A DNA stretch of 64,000 nt from Streptomyces xanthochromogenes (GCF_014650455.1 NZ_BMUZ01000005.1:372001-436000), one strand, 5' to 3'. Shown: positions 1 to 8,679, numbered from the stretch's first letter. Program-made: numbers and translations. Notes: generated from the letters alone by a model not told the origin.

Positions 1-166
1 CCTCGCACGCGATCCGCCCGGCCGCTGCTATTCCACCCGGAAACCGGCCTTCCCCGCAAGCTTCCCGCACCCTTCACGAAGTGCGCCCAACTGCCTTACG
101 GGGGAAGGGCGATGACGTTCCGTCACCGCCCTTCCCATCCCCGCTCCCGGCCCTGCGCCGGCCTGC

Positions 167-859
167 TCAGCGCTTGGCGACGAAGACGTGCGAGGCGACG
201 TCCGCCCCGAGCTCGGCGGCCTCGCCACTGCTGCCCACCAGAACCCCGCCGGGCGACTGCGTCACGCTCACCACGGCGCCGGGCTGCACGCCCGCCCGTC
301 GCAACGTGTACATCAGCTGGGCGTCCGTCTGGATCGGCTCGCCGATCCGGCGCACGATCACGGTCTTGCCCTCGGGGCCCGGGTCGAGCTCACCGAGGCT
401 GATGATGCCGTCCTCCAGGAAGGCATCCGCCTCGGCCTTCTCGCCGAGCTCCTCAAGGCCCGGGATCGGGTTGCCGTACGGCGACTCGGTCGGGTGGCGC
501 AGGAGCTCCAGGACGCGGCGCTCCACCGCCTCGCTCATGACGTGCTCCCACCGGCAGGCCTCCGCGTGCACCTGCTCCCACTCCAGGCCGATCACGTCGA
601 CGAGCAGGCACTCGGCGAGCCGGTGCTTGCGCATGACGCGCGTCGCCAGGCGGCGGCCCTCGTCGGTCAGCTCCAGATGGCGGTCGCCCGCCACCTGGAC
701 CAGGCCGTCGCGCTCCATGCGTGCGACCGTCTGGCTCACCGTCGGGCCGCTCTGGTCCAGGCGCTCGGCGATGCGGGCCCGCATGGGGACCACACCCTCC
801 TCTTCGAGCTCGAGGATGGTGCGGAGATACATCTCCGTGGTGTCGATCAGTCCGGACAT
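167..859 (-). CDS. dmdR1: DtxR/IdeR-family iron-dependent repressor (DmdR1-like)
   Basis: Predicted 230-residue metal-dependent repressor. An N-terminal winged helix (about residues 1-70; Q-SGPTVSQTV recognition region) is followed by the dimerisation and metal-binding domain with the MRKHRLAE and C-RWEHVMSE segments typical of Fe2+-sensing DtxR proteins, and a C-terminal SH3-like domain. The family represses siderophore and iron uptake genes when Fe2+ is bound. I start at MSGLIDTTEMYL (859) because that is the usual N-terminus of Streptomyces DmdR1; the frame is open to 913. It is divergent from the SIS gene. I saw no classic iron box in the 200-bp divergent gap. Family assignment is secure; the symbol rests on close resemblance from memory. 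Confidence 0.93.
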   Translation of the reverse strand: MSGLIDTTEMYLRTILELEEEGVVPMRARIAERLDQSGPTVSQTVARMERDGLVQVAGDRHLELTDEGRRLATRVMRKHRLAECLLVDVIGLEWEQVHAEACRWEHVMSEAVERRVLELLRHPTESPYGNPIPGLEELGEKAEADAFLEDGIISLGELDPGPEGKTVIVRRIGEPIQTDAQLMYTLRRAGVQPGAVVSVTQSPGGVLVGSSGEAAELGADVASHVFVAKR

Positions 860-987
860 ACGTGCCCCTCGATGCTGTGACATAAAACGTCGTACCGCTG
901 GCCCTGAATCCAATTCTGACGCATAGCACTGACAACCGTGCCGCGACGGCCGTCCCCCATCTTGACCGGATGCCCGCGCGCCCCGTA

Positions 988-993
988 TTGACA
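988..993 (+). promoter_or_regulatory. Possible -35 element (TTGACA) upstream of the SIS gene
   Basis: A perfect TTGACA lies 70 bp before the SIS start, in the 203-bp gap between divergent genes. No clear TANNNT partner is visible 17-18 bp downstream, so this is a weak promoter call. Confidence 0.3.
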
Positions 994-1062
994 GGGGAAA
1001 GGTCCAGACCGCACCGTGATCGGCGCACGGTCGTTACCCCACCCCGGAAAGGGTCCTCGGCG

Positions 1063-1818
1063 ATGAGCGAGAGCAAGCTGGCCGGTCGGTTCTTCGACGC
1101 CGCGATCGGACTCCTGGGGCGGGTGCGGGACGAGGAGTCGCTGAACGTCGCGGCCGCCGGGACCCTGATCGCCGACACCGTGGAGGCGGGCGGCCGGCTC
1201 TTCGCCTTCGGCGCCGGGCACTCCTCCCTGGCCGCCCAGGACGTGGTCTACCGGGCGGGCGGGTTCGCCCTGATGAATCTGCTCGCGGTGCCCGGGGTGG
1301 TCGGCGTCGACGTCATGCCCGCCACGCTCGGCTCCGCCCTGGAGCGGGTCGACGGACTCGCGGGCGCGGTCCTCGACTCCAGCCCCGCCAAGGCCGGTGA
1401 CGTCCTCGTGATCATCTCGCTCTCCGGGCGCAACGCGCTGCCGGTGGAGATGGCCATGAACGCGCGGGCCCTCGGGCTCAAGGTCATCGGGGTCACCTCG
1501 GTGGCGTACGCCGAGGGCACCAGGTCCCGGCACGTCTCGGGGACCTTCCTGCGCGACCACTGCGACATCGTGCTCGACAGCAAGATCGCGGTGGGCGACG
1601 CCGAGCTGACCCACGACGGCATCGAGGCCCCCTTCGCGCCCGCCTCCACGGTGGTCACCAGCGCGTTGATGCAGGCCACGATGGCCGCGGCCGCCGAGTC
1701 CCTGGTCGCCCGGGGGATCGAGCCGCCGCTCCTTCGTTCGGGGAACGTCGACGGGGGCCACGAGTGGAACGGGCGGGTCATGGCGGAGTACGGCGACCGC
1801 ATCTTCTTCCGGCACTGA
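1063..1818 (+). CDS. SIS domain protein (UPF0309-like phosphosugar-binding)
   Basis: 251 residues. It has a sugar-isomerase (SIS) fold: the phosphate-binding segment FGAGHSS lies near residues 50-56 and a second glycine/serine motif IISLSGRNALPVEMA follows. SIS domains bind phosphosugars as isomerases or regulatory modules; the substrate cannot be read from sequence. The ATG at 1063 begins MSESKLAG, the natural domain start; the frame is open upstream to 970 but that part is unlike the family. It is divergent from dmdR1, and a repeat-rich gap follows it. Confidence 0.85.
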   Translation: MSESKLAGRFFDAAIGLLGRVRDEESLNVAAAGTLIADTVEAGGRLFAFGAGHSSLAAQDVVYRAGGFALMNLLAVPGVVGVDVMPATLGSALERVDGLAGAVLDSSPAKAGDVLVIISLSGRNALPVEMAMNARALGLKVIGVTSVAYAEGTRSRHVSGTFLRDHCDIVLDSKIAVGDAELTHDGIEAPFAPASTVVTSALMQATMAAAAESLVARGIEPPLLRSGNVDGGHEWNGRVMAEYGDRIFFRH

Positions 1819-1829
1819 GCCCCGGGCCC

Positions 1830-2040
1830 TCCTGGGGGCTCCGCCCCCAGACCCCCGTTCGCGCCTGAACGGGGCTCGTCCTCAACCGCCGGACGGGCTG
1901 AAGGTGCCCCCGCACCGAGGCTTTCAGGGGCGCGGGGCTGTGACATCGCGCGGCTTCCGCCGCGGTGGGCACGACCGGGGCTTCCGATTCCCCTACAGGG
2001 GCGCGGGGAACTGCGCGAGCAGCCACGCACGGTGGACGGA
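1830..2040. repeat. Dispersed intergenic repeat element, copy A
   Basis: Fills the gap between the SIS and PAS genes. It contains a G/C hairpin (ggggctccgcccc type), then a block ctcgtcctcaaccgccgg, then ggggcgcggggaactgcgcg at 1998-2017. The same blocks recur in inverted order and orientation at 56020-56300, so this is one member of a dispersed Streptomyces intergenic repeat family. No gene is visible here. Confidence 0.75.
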
Positions 2041-2108
2041 CGACAACGGGGACGCGGCAGCCCCGCACCTCGCACCCCGCACCCCCGGCGGAGCCGCACC
2101 GCGACGGG

Positions 2109-3473
2109 TCAGGCGTTCAGGACCCCGGCGAGGTCCAGCACGCCGGCCACCCGCACCGCCACGCTCTCCGCGTACGTCGCGTCCGGACGCTCGAAGGCCG
2201 GGCGGGACGGGCCGCGCAGGAAGGTGAGGACACCCAGGGTGCGGCCGCGGCTGCGCAGCACCGCGCACAGCGCGTGGGCCGCGTCCGGCGGCCACTGGCG
2301 CTCGACCGCCCACCCCTCGGCCCCGGCGCCCGCGCTGGCCCGCACCGAGCCGATCCGGTCCACCGCCTGGAGCGCCGGGTGGCCCGCCTGATAGCGCACC
2401 GGGATGCCGCCGCCCGCCACCGTCCCGGCCGGGCCCGGGGTGCCGGACGGGGTGGCCGCGACCCGGACGAGGCGCTCGCCCACCGCCAGGTCGACCAAGG
2501 CGTGGTCGGCGAAACCGGCCAGCGCGAAGTCCAGGTGCGAGGCCACCGCCTCCATCGGGTCCTCGCACTCGGCGGCGATCCGCGAGGCCCGGTGCAGCTG
2601 GTTGAAGCGGAAGCGGAGCCGGTCGGCGTCCTGCTCGGCGAGCCGGGCGTCGGTCACGTCCTGGAAGAGCCAGCCGACCCCGAGCGGAACGGGTTCTTCC
2701 GTCAGCGGTGACGAGAGCCGCAGGAAGCCGCTGCGCCAGCAGCGCCGCCGCTCGCCCTCCGCCGTGCGCAGCGTCACCCACACCTCGGCGGGGGTCGCGG
2801 GGGCGCCCTCGGCGAGGACGTGCTGCAGGGCGCCCTCCAGTTCCTCGACGCCCTGCACGATGAGCTCGCCGAGCGGGCGGCCGAGCAGGGTGGCGCGCCC
2901 GGTGCCGAGGGCGCGGGCCGCGTAGGCGTTGACGACGGTGGGCCGCAGGTCGACGTCGACCAGGACGACGCCCCAGGTCCCGTCCTCGGAGAGGGCCTCG
3001 CTCAGCGCGATGGACCGCTCCAGGTCGATCTGCGCGTGCACCTCGCTGAACGCGCAGTACACCCCGGCGGGGTTGCCGTCCGCGCCCCGCACCCCCGCCG
3101 ACTGCGTACGCACCAGGACGCGGCTGCCGTCCTTGCGCAGCAGGGCGAACTCGTGGACCTGGCGGCCCGGCGCGTCCATGACCGCCATGATCCGGCCACG
3201 CACCTCGTCCGCGTCGGCGGCCCGCACCGCCCAGCCCGCGAATCCGTGGCGCCCGACGGCCTCGTCGGCCGGCCAGCCGAGAATCCGCTCGGCCTCGCGG
3301 TTCCAGTGGGTGACCACGCCGTCCGCGTCGAACGCGCAGAGCGCCGCGTCCATCCCGTCGAGGAGGGCGGCGAGGAGGTCCCCGCCGGGTTCCGGTACGG
3401 CCGTACCGGCGGCACCACCGCCAGGTCCGTCCGGAACCGGAGCACTGGTGGTCTCACTCCGGGAAACACTCAT
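2109..3473 (-). CDS. PAS domain sensory protein without visible output domain
   Basis: 454 residues. A first PAS domain (about 30-145; DAALCAFDADGVVTHWNREAE, then LLRKDGSRVLVRT) is followed by a second (about 165-275; GVVLVDVDLRPTVVNAYAARAL, closing with GWLFQDVTDAR) and a GAF-like region (about 285-450). No histidine kinase, PP2C phosphatase, GGDEF or HTH domain is present, so it probably senses a ligand and signals through a partner. The start is MSVSRSETT at 3473. Streptomyces often fuse this PAS-PAS-GAF arrangement to a SpoIIE-like phosphatase; here that part is absent and the protein ends soon after the GAF-like region. Confidence 0.8.
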   Translation of the reverse strand: MSVSRSETTSAPVPDGPGGGAAGTAVPEPGGDLLAALLDGMDAALCAFDADGVVTHWNREAERILGWPADEAVGRHGFAGWAVRAADADEVRGRIMAVMDAPGRQVHEFALLRKDGSRVLVRTQSAGVRGADGNPAGVYCAFSEVHAQIDLERSIALSEALSEDGTWGVVLVDVDLRPTVVNAYAARALGTGRATLLGRPLGELIVQGVEELEGALQHVLAEGAPATPAEVWVTLRTAEGERRRCWRSGFLRLSSPLTEEPVPLGVGWLFQDVTDARLAEQDADRLRFRFNQLHRASRIAAECEDPMEAVASHLDFALAGFADHALVDLAVGERLVRVAATPSGTPGPAGTVAGGGIPVRYQAGHPALQAVDRIGSVRASAGAGAEGWAVERQWPPDAAHALCAVLRSRGRTLGVLTFLRGPSRPAFERPDATYAESVAVRVAGVLDLAGVLNA

Positions 3474-3644
3474 CCTGGCACCCCCTGCAGGACGTGGTCG
3501 CCGCGTTCACACGGCTGACGCGCGGGACTGACGCACGTCGGATCATTCAACTCGAACGTGACGCACCCCACACCGACTTCGCGGAAATCCCTTCCGGCCA
3601 ACGTCGGTTACCGGCCGCGCCTGGACGCCGGTACCGGGCGTCCG

Positions 3645-3650
3645 CATAGT
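3645..3650 (+). promoter_or_regulatory. -10 element giving a leaderless VOC transcript
   Basis: CATAGT lies 7 nt before the ATG at 3658. That spacing would start transcription at the start codon, and no Shine-Dalgarno is visible. The same arrangement precedes serC and the AraC gene. Confidence 0.4.
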
Positions 3651-3657
3651 GACGGCC

Positions 3658-4041
3658 ATGACTTCTCTCGTACGCCACGTGACCTTCGACTGCGCCGACG
3701 CCCACAAGCTCGCCTCCTTCTGGGCCGAGGCGCTCGGCGGCACCCTGAGCGACGACGACTTCCCCGGCGACCCCGAGGCCCTCGTCAGCGCCGACGGCAT
3801 CGGGCTCCTGTTCGTCACGGTGGCGGAGCCCAAGTCGGTCAAGAACCGCGTCCACCTCGACCTCCAGCCCCAGGACCGCACCCGCGACGAGGAGGCCGAC
3901 CGGCTCGTCGCCCTGGGCGCCACGCTGGTCGCCGACCACCGCCGTCCGGACGGCACGGGCTGGCTCCTGCTGGCCGACATCGAGGGCAACGAGTTCTGCG
4001 TGGAGCGCAGCGCCGACGAGCGGGCCCGCACCGAGAAATAA
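3658..4041 (+). CDS. VOC family protein (glyoxalase/bleomycin-resistance fold)
   Basis: 127 residues, a single glyoxalase-like domain. It opens with VRHVTFDCADAHKLASFWAEALGG and closes with TGWLLLADIEGNEFCVE, the usual start and end of the paired beta-alpha-beta-beta-beta units. Members bind a metal ion or sequester small molecules; the substrate is unknown. The ATG at 3658 is chosen over the in-frame GTG at 3649 because the putative -10 element ends 7 nt before it. It converges on pdxH across a 334-bp gap. Confidence 0.85.
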   Translation: MTSLVRHVTFDCADAHKLASFWAEALGGTLSDDDFPGDPEALVSADGIGLLFVTVAEPKSVKNRVHLDLQPQDRTRDEEADRLVALGATLVADHRRPDGTGWLLLADIEGNEFCVERSADERARTEK

Positions 4042-4046
4042 ATGGG

Positions 4047-4147
4047 TTGAGGGGTGCCGCACCGGTGCCTAATGTGTGGTGCACACGAGAAGGGAGGTGG
4101 TTTGACAGATGTATGCAAACCGGACGCGTGAGGTGACTGCGGGCTGA
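4047..4147 (+). other. Candidate tiny transcription unit: promoter, strong SD, 12-codon ORF
   Basis: TTGAGG (4047-4052), a 17-bp spacer and TAATGT (4070-4075) form a good sigma-70-type promoter. A near-perfect Shine-Dalgarno, agggaggtg (4091-4099), follows with correct spacing to an ATG at 4109 encoding MYANRTREVTAG and stop (4109-4147). A TTG at 4102 and an ATG at 4113 open shorter overlapping frames. No longer gene with convincing coding character follows, so this could be a leader peptide or the 5' part of a small RNA. Confidence 0.4.
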
Positions 4148-4211
4148 CGCCTGCCAGTCGCACTCTTTGTGCGGTGCCGACATGCGTCGGCCGAATTCCC
4201 AGCAGTCACCG

Positions 4212-4271
4212 ACCCGCGGGCTCGCCGGTACGTCCGGCCGGCTCCTCTCCGGAGGACCCGAGCCCGCGGGT
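4212..4271. other. Perfect 13-bp inverted repeat (RNA hairpin or terminator)
   Basis: Arms acccgcgggctcg (4212-4224) and its exact complement (4259-4271) enclose 34 nt that can form an inner stem. It lies downstream of the tiny transcription unit in the VOC-pdxH convergent gap and could terminate or form the 3' part of that RNA. The rest of the gap to 4375 is G/C-rich with no gene seen. Confidence 0.55.
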
Positions 4272-4375
4272 TTCTGCGTGTCCGGGCCCGCTTCCGTGCG
4301 CCCGCCCGCACCGGTTCGTACGGGCCCGTTTACGTGTCGCCGGGCCCGCCGCCCCAGCGGCTCGGCCCGCCCGCG

Positions 4376-5023
4376 TCAGGGCGCGAGCCGCTCCACGCGC
4401 CAGGCCCCGCCCGCCGACACGTACCGCAGCCGGTCGTGCAGCCGGTTCTCGTGGCCCTGCCAGTACTCGACGGTCTCGGGCACGACCCGGAATCCGCCCC
4501 AGCCCTCGGGCACCGGGACCTCGCTGCCCTCGGGGTAGCGGGCCGCCAACTCCTCGTAGCGGACGGTCAGTTCGTCCCGTGAGGCGATCACCGAGGACTG
4601 GGCGCTGGCCCACGCGCCGAGCCGCGAGCCGTGCGGGCGGCTGCGGAAGTAGCGCTCGGTCTCGGCCCGCGGAATCCGGGAGGCGGTGCCCGTGACGATG
4701 ACCTGGCGGGCCAGCTGGTGCCAGGGGAAGAGCAGCGAGGCGTACGGGTTCGCGGTGAGCTCGGCGGCCTTGCGCGAGGCGTAGTTGGTGAAGAAGACGA
4801 AGCCGTGCTCGTCGTAGGACTTCAGGAGCACGGTGCGGGTGGAGGGGCGGCCGTCCGGGGTGGCGGTGGCGACGACCATCGCGTTGGGCTCGTGCAGACC
4901 GCCGGCCACGGCCTCCTTGAACCAGCGGGCGAACTGCCCCATGGGCGTGGGGGCCAGCTCCTCCTCGGCGAGGAGGGTGGTGCGGTACTGCTCGCGCATC
5001 GCTGCGGGGTCCAGGTCGGTCAC
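4376..5023 (-). CDS. pdxH: Pyridoxamine/pyridoxine 5'-phosphate oxidase
   Basis: 215 residues. FMN-dependent oxidase making pyridoxal 5'-phosphate from PNP or PMP in the cytoplasm. Visible family features are the N-terminal [23 protein letters not shown], the FMN/PLP-binding [35 protein letters not shown], and the C-terminal [16 protein letters not shown] ending WRVERLAP. The GTG at 5023 (VTDLDPAAM) matches the usual start; an ATG three codons upstream at 5032 is the alternative. It is divergent from citrate synthase, with a 280-bp gap holding promoters I could not define. Confidence 0.95.
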   Translation of the reverse strand: MTDLDPAAMREQYRTTLLAEEELAPTPMGQFARWFKEAVAGGLHEPNAMVVATATPDGRPSTRTVLLKSYDEHGFVFFTNYASRKAAELTANPYASLLFPWHQLARQVIVTGTASRIPRAETERYFRSRPHGSRLGAWASAQSSVIASRDELTVRYEELAARYPEGSEVPVPEGWGGFRVVPETVEYWQGHENRLHDRLRYVSAGGAWRVERLAP

Positions 5024-5303
5024 CCCACCCATCCTGCCGCACCGGCGCCCGGGGCCCGGCGGCGGTGCAGTTTGCCCGCGACGGCGGGGCGTTAACCCTG
5101 CGCCGCCGAATTGGGGCAGTGTGCCGGATGTCACGCTTCCCCGCATCGGCGGAACCCGCCAAACTCTCGGCTGGGCCACTGTGGCCTCCATACACGCGTG
5201 AGCCCCCGGCGGGATTCCTGACCGCCGTACGGGGCATGACCGAGGGACCCGGGGCGGCACGGCCCGCCCGCAGCCCGTCGCACACATCCTGAGGAGCCGC
5301 CAG

Positions 5304-6404
5304 ATGTCCGACTTCGTACCCGGACTTGAGGGAGTCGTCGCGTTCGAGACGGAGATCGCCGAGCCGGACAAGGAGGGCGGCGCCCTTCGCTACCGGGGCG
5401 TCGACATCGAGGACCTGGTCGGACACGTCTCGTTCGGGAACGTGTGGGGCCTCCTGGTGGACGGGGCGTTCAACCCCGGCCTGCCGCCCGCCGAGCCGTT
5501 CCCGATCCCGGTCCACTCCGGGGACATCCGGGTGGACGTGCAGTCCGCCCTCGCCATGCTGGCTCCGGTGTGGGGCCTCAAGCCGCTGCTCGACATCGAC
5601 GAGGCCACCGCCCGCGACAACCTGGCGCGGGCCGCCGTCATGGCGCTCTCCTACGTCGCCCAGTCGGCGCGCGGGCAGGGCCTGCCGATGGTGCCGCAGG
5701 GGGAGATCGACAAGGCCGAGTCCGTCGTCGAGCGCTTCATGATCCGCTGGCGCGGCGAGCCGGACCCCAAGCACGTCAAGGCGGTGGACGCGTACTGGAC
5801 GAGCGCCGCCGAGCACGGCATGAACGCCTCGACGTTCACCGCCCGGGTGATCGCCTCGACCGGCGCCGACGTCGCGGCCGCGCTGTCCGGCGCGGTCGGC
5901 GCGATGTCGGGCCCGCTGCACGGCGGAGCGCCCTCGCGGGTGCTCGGCATGATCGAGGAGATCGAGCGGACCGGGGACGCGACGGCGTACGTGAAGCAGG
6001 CCCTCGACAAGGGCGAGCGCCTGATGGGCTTCGGCCACCGCGTCTACCGCGCCGAGGACCCGCGCGCCCGCGTGCTGCGCCGCACCGCCAAGGAGCTGGC
6101 CGCGCCGCGCTTCGAGGTGGCGGAGGCGCTGGAGAAGGCCGCCCTTGAGGAGCTGCACGCACGGCGGCCCGACCGGGTGCTCGCGACGAACGTGGAGTTC
6201 TGGGCGGCGATCGTCCTGGACTTCGCGGAGGTTCCGGCGCACATGTTCACGTCGATGTTCACCTGCGCGCGTACCGCCGGCTGGTCGGCGCACATCCTGG
6301 AACAGAAGCGGACGGGCCGTCTGGTGCGGCCCTCCGCCCGCTATGTGGGCCCGGGTTCGCGTGAGCCCCGCGCCATCGAGGGGTACGAGGACATCGCCCA
6401 CTGA
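5304..6404 (+). CDS. Citrate synthase family protein (type 2, short form)
   Basis: 366 residues. Condenses acetyl-CoA with oxaloacetate or, as a 2-methylcitrate synthase, propionyl-CoA. The catalytic histidines lie in EHGMNAS and GFGHRVYR and the catalytic aspartate in [19 protein letters not shown] is the loop before the second histidine. A good SD (gaggag) precedes the ATG. Streptomyces usually carry several citrate synthase paralogues; this one is shorter than the main TCA enzyme and I cannot fix its substrate. It faces pdxH divergently. Confidence 0.9.
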   Translation: MSDFVPGLEGVVAFETEIAEPDKEGGALRYRGVDIEDLVGHVSFGNVWGLLVDGAFNPGLPPAEPFPIPVHSGDIRVDVQSALAMLAPVWGLKPLLDIDEATARDNLARAAVMALSYVAQSARGQGLPMVPQGEIDKAESVVERFMIRWRGEPDPKHVKAVDAYWTSAAEHGMNASTFTARVIASTGADVAAALSGAVGAMSGPLHGGAPSRVLGMIEEIERTGDATAYVKQALDKGERLMGFGHRVYRAEDPRARVLRRTAKELAAPRFEVAEALEKAALEELHARRPDRVLATNVEFWAAIVLDFAEVPAHMFTSMFTCARTAGWSAHILEQKRTGRLVRPSARYVGPGSREPRAIEGYEDIAH

Positions 6405-6526
6405 GCGGAAGGCGCAGGGCACGGCCCCTCGCGTGGAGTAGCCGCACGGTCACTCGGCGCGACAGCGCCCGGTGGCCGACCTAGCGTTCGGGATGTCAGG
6501 TTTGTCCACCGAACGTGGAGTTCATC

Positions 6527-6733
6527 GTGAGCATCATCCGCCGCGCCGCCGTTGTGGCCGCGCTTTCGGCCGCCGTCATAGTCCCCGCAGCCGCGACCGC
6601 CCAGGCCGCCCCGCAGGCCGCCCCGCGCGTCGCGGCGCACGACCGTGACGACGACGGTGGCCGCGAGCATCACCACCACCATCACCACTGGCACGACCAC
6701 AGTCTGCTCGGCCTCGGTCTGCATCTGCTCTGA
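6527..6733 (+). CDS. Small secreted histidine-rich protein
   Basis: About 68 residues from the GTG at 6527, preceded by a ggag SD; an in-frame GTG at 6515 lies inside that SD and is less likely. A signal peptide (RRAAVVAALSAAVIVPAAATAQA) is followed by a mature region of about 40 residues with DRDDDGG, seven consecutive histidines and HWHDH. The His/Asp run suggests binding of Cu, Ni or Zn outside the cell, but no family is recognised. A strong terminator follows. It is the first of the run of secreted-protein genes. Confidence 0.7.
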   Translation: MSIIRRAAVVAALSAAVIVPAAATAQAAPQAAPRVAAHDRDDDGGREHHHHHHHWHDHSLLGLGLHLL

Positions 6734-6747
6734 CCGGAGCCCAACCG

Positions 6748-6792
6748 CACGGGCACGCGCCCGGAACACCTCGTTCCGGGCGCGTGCCCGTG
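6748..6792. terminator. Bidirectional hairpin terminator
   Basis: A perfect 20-bp stem (6748-6767 with 6773-6792, 5-nt loop) lies between the convergent genes ending at 6733 and 6818. Confidence 0.85.
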
Positions 6793-6817
6793 TCGCGTCG
6801 GGTCCGGCGTCGCCCGT

Positions 6818-7111
6818 TCATTCCACCGAGGGCACGAGGCCCATCAGCGGGGCGAGCGGGTCGGTGAGCTGGGAGAGCTGGCCCAGGTCGTTGAGGTGGC
6901 TGAGCCCGGCCAGCTGGTTCTTGACCTTGGGCAGCTGGGCCGCGTACGGGGCCGGGATGTTGCTCGTCGCGATGGTGTCCAGCTCGCTGACCGGGTTGAT
7001 CGGCTTGACCAGGGTGTCGAGGGGGCCCGCGGCGCTCGCGGTCGTCGCGGCGATGCCCGAGACACCGGCGGCGACGGCAAGGACTGTGGCGATTCGTCGT
7101 GTTGAGATCAC
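6818..7111 (-). CDS. Small secreted protein, unknown function
   Basis: 97 residues from the GTG at 7111 (VISTRRIATVLAVAAG). A signal peptide ends near TTASA, and the mature part (AGPLDTLVKPINPVSELDTIA...) is rich in Leu, Pro and Asn with repeated Q-L-x-x-L segments and no cysteine. A further GTG at 7144 is in frame but lies upstream of a BldN-like promoter whose -10 ends 6 nt before 7111, which supports the inner start and a leaderless mRNA. It resembles other short exported proteins of this block in size and composition; no domain is recognised. Confidence 0.65.
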   Translation of the reverse strand: MISTRRIATVLAVAAGVSGIAATTASAAGPLDTLVKPINPVSELDTIATSNIPAPYAAQLPKVKNQLAGLSHLNDLGQLSQLTDPLAPLMGLVPSVE

Positions 7112-7117
7112 GCCTGC

Positions 7118-7145
7118 ACAACGGGCCGCGACAGCACCGGACACG
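7118..7145 (-). promoter_or_regulatory. BldN-like promoter, leaderless type
   Basis: Reading the minus strand: CGTGTC (7145-7140), 16 bp, CGTTGT (7123-7118), then 6 nt to the GTG start at 7111. Compared with BldN consensus CGTAAC-N16-CGTTGA this is 4/6 and 5/6. Confidence 0.5.
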
Positions 7146-7213
7146 GCCGACCCCCGGTCTCACCCGACAGGCCTACCTACTCGAACGGGCCCTCCGGACG
7201 CCGGTGCCGAAGA

Positions 7214-7260
7214 CAGCAGCTCCTGTCCGGGGGGAGTAGAGCCCCGGACAGGAGCTGCTG
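7214..7260. terminator. Hairpin with 19-bp perfect arms
   Basis: Arms 7214-7232 and 7242-7260 with a 9-nt loop. It lies upstream of the gene starting at 7111 and about 110 bp beyond the end of the gene at 7369 (both minus strand), so it most likely terminates the latter's transcript. Confidence 0.75.
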
Positions 7261-7368
7261 GCGCACTGTCCGCGCCGCGACACGGATCCTGTTCCGCGCG
7301 GTCCAACGAACCGTGCGGAGAAACGTTCTGTCGGACGGCCGCCGCCCGTCGGCGGCGGCCCGGCCGTA

Positions 7369-8001
7369 CTAGAGGCCGTTCGACCAGGCATAGCCCTTGG
7401 GGACCGGGTGCCGGTCACCGTCCCGGGCGAAGACCAGGGCGATCTCGTCGTGCTCGCGCAGCACGAGCGCGGCCGGGTTCCCGGCGGCCCTGCGCCCGTT
7501 GACGTACGCCGCGAGATGGCGGCCACCGCCCTCGTGCAGACCCCCGATGCGCTTCGCGTCGAGCGGGACCCGCCACTCGGCCATGAACTGGCCGAGCGTG
7601 AACTCGGCCCGCCGGGGCGACTCGACGTGGATCACGCCGCTGGTGTCGTGGGTGTGCAGCGGGCTGATCCGGCGGCGCGGCTCGTCGATGCCGATGGCGG
7701 CGGGGACGGTGACGGGCCTGCCGTCGACGAGGACGTCCAGATGCGTGTGGGTGTGCTGCACCACGCCCTCGGCCGGGAGCATCTCAAGACCCGCCGCGGC
7801 GACCGCGGCCGACGCGTCCGCCGGCGCGGGCCACGGCGGCAGCGCGTCCCGACCCGCATCCACGCCGTGCGGGTCGGGTCGTACGGGCGCGGCCTTGGCA
7901 CCGCCGGCCGCGAGGGCCGTGACGGCCGCTACGGCGAGCAGCGCGGTGAGCGCCCGGCCGAGCGGGGCCACGGCGAGGACGTTCCTGGGCGGACGGGGCA
8001 T
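7369..8001 (-). CDS. Secreted protein with HTHLDV / LHTHDTSGV histidine motifs
   Basis: 210 residues from MPRPPRN at 8001. Signal peptide about residues 1-38 (ending GGAKA), then a domain with QHTHTHLDVLVDGRPVTVPAAIGID and SPLHTHDTSGVIHVES, and a C-terminal part with HLAAYVNGR and LREHDEIALVFA. This exported family is familiar from actinobacteria, but I know no assigned activity. The conserved histidines suggest a metal site (inference). It is only 43 bp downstream of the gene ending at 8045 and probably cotranscribed with it. Confidence 0.75.
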   Translation of the reverse strand: MPRPPRNVLAVAPLGRALTALLAVAAVTALAAGGAKAAPVRPDPHGVDAGRDALPPWPAPADASAAVAAAGLEMLPAEGVVQHTHTHLDVLVDGRPVTVPAAIGIDEPRRRISPLHTHDTSGVIHVESPRRAEFTLGQFMAEWRVPLDAKRIGGLHEGGGRHLAAYVNGRRAAGNPAALVLREHDEIALVFARDGDRHPVPKGYAWSNGL

Positions 8002-8044
8002 TGCCAACTCCTGGGCGTGAGGGACGGATCGGGCCGGCCGGTGC

Positions 8045-8545
8045 TCAGAACGTCGCGGTCGCGGCGGGCGCACCCTGGACGGCGGGGGCGGTCAGGCCGG
8101 CCTCCGGCAGGACGACGGCGGGCAGCCCGAGCAGCGCGGCGCGCGGCTCGCTGAGCGGGGCGCCGAGGTCCGCGCCCGGCGTAACGGTGTGCAGCGCGGT
8201 GCCCGGGCTGACCAGGGCGGGGGTGCCGAGGTTGCGGGAGCTCAGCGGGTCGGGCAGCGGCGTGTCGATCTGGGTGTTCGGCAGCGCGGACTCGACGGGG
8301 ATCGCCGGGACCATGTTGTGCGGCAGCAGATTGCCCTTCACGTAGCGCGGGCCGTCCGGGGCGCCGGGGACGGGCAGCGGCATGCCGGTGTGCAGGGTGG
8401 GGGCGTCGAACGGCAGGACCGTGTTCAGGGTGCCGAGAGGGACGGTGACCGGAACGGCGGGTGCCGCGGCGGCCGGTGCCACGGCGGCCGCGGTCGCCAT
8501 GCATGCCATGATGCCCGCCAGGCCCGCGCGTGAAGTGATTCCCAT
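8045..8545 (-). CDS. Secreted Pro/Leu-rich protein, unknown function
   Basis: 166 residues from MGITSRAGLAGIMA at 8545. Cleavable signal peptide (to about residue 28), then a cysteine-free chain rich in Pro, Leu, Thr and Val with phrases such as VTVPLGTLNTVLPF and TPLPDPLSSRNLG. No known domain is seen. The frame is open to 8968 but that extension is antisense to another gene. It is first in a two-gene unit with the HTHLDV protein downstream. Confidence 0.65.
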   Translation of the reverse strand: MGITSRAGLAGIMACMATAAAVAPAAAAPAVPVTVPLGTLNTVLPFDAPTLHTGMPLPVPGAPDGPRYVKGNLLPHNMVPAIPVESALPNTQIDTPLPDPLSSRNLGTPALVSPGTALHTVTPGADLGAPLSEPRAALLGLPAVVLPEAGLTAPAVQGAPAATATF

Positions 8546-8679
8546 GGGTGTTCTCTTCCTTCCCTGGTGGCCTACTCGGCCGTGTCTTTCAGCAAGAACG
8601 ATCCCGGCGGCGGTATCACTGCAAAGTTCCCCTGCTTGCAGCAACGCGGCCCCCGTGCGCGGCGCATGGAGGCACGGGG

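Noticed and set aside
28..228. Short minus-strand frame at the left end
   Set aside because: Arg/Ser/Pro-rich, overlaps the end of dmdR1 and has no SD or family.
860..1062. Iron box (DmdR1 operator) in the divergent promoter region
   Set aside because: I saw no 19-bp palindrome of the ttaggttaggctaacctaa type there or in other obvious upstream regions.
4169..4582. Plus-strand frame following the tiny transcription unit
   Set aside because: It runs into the antisense of pdxH and is Arg/Pro-rich with no recognisable family, so I did not call it a gene.
6661..6690. Run of seven histidines as vector-derived His-tag contamination
   Set aside because: It lies within a native-looking secreted gene with high-GC flanks, a following terminator and no cloning sequence.
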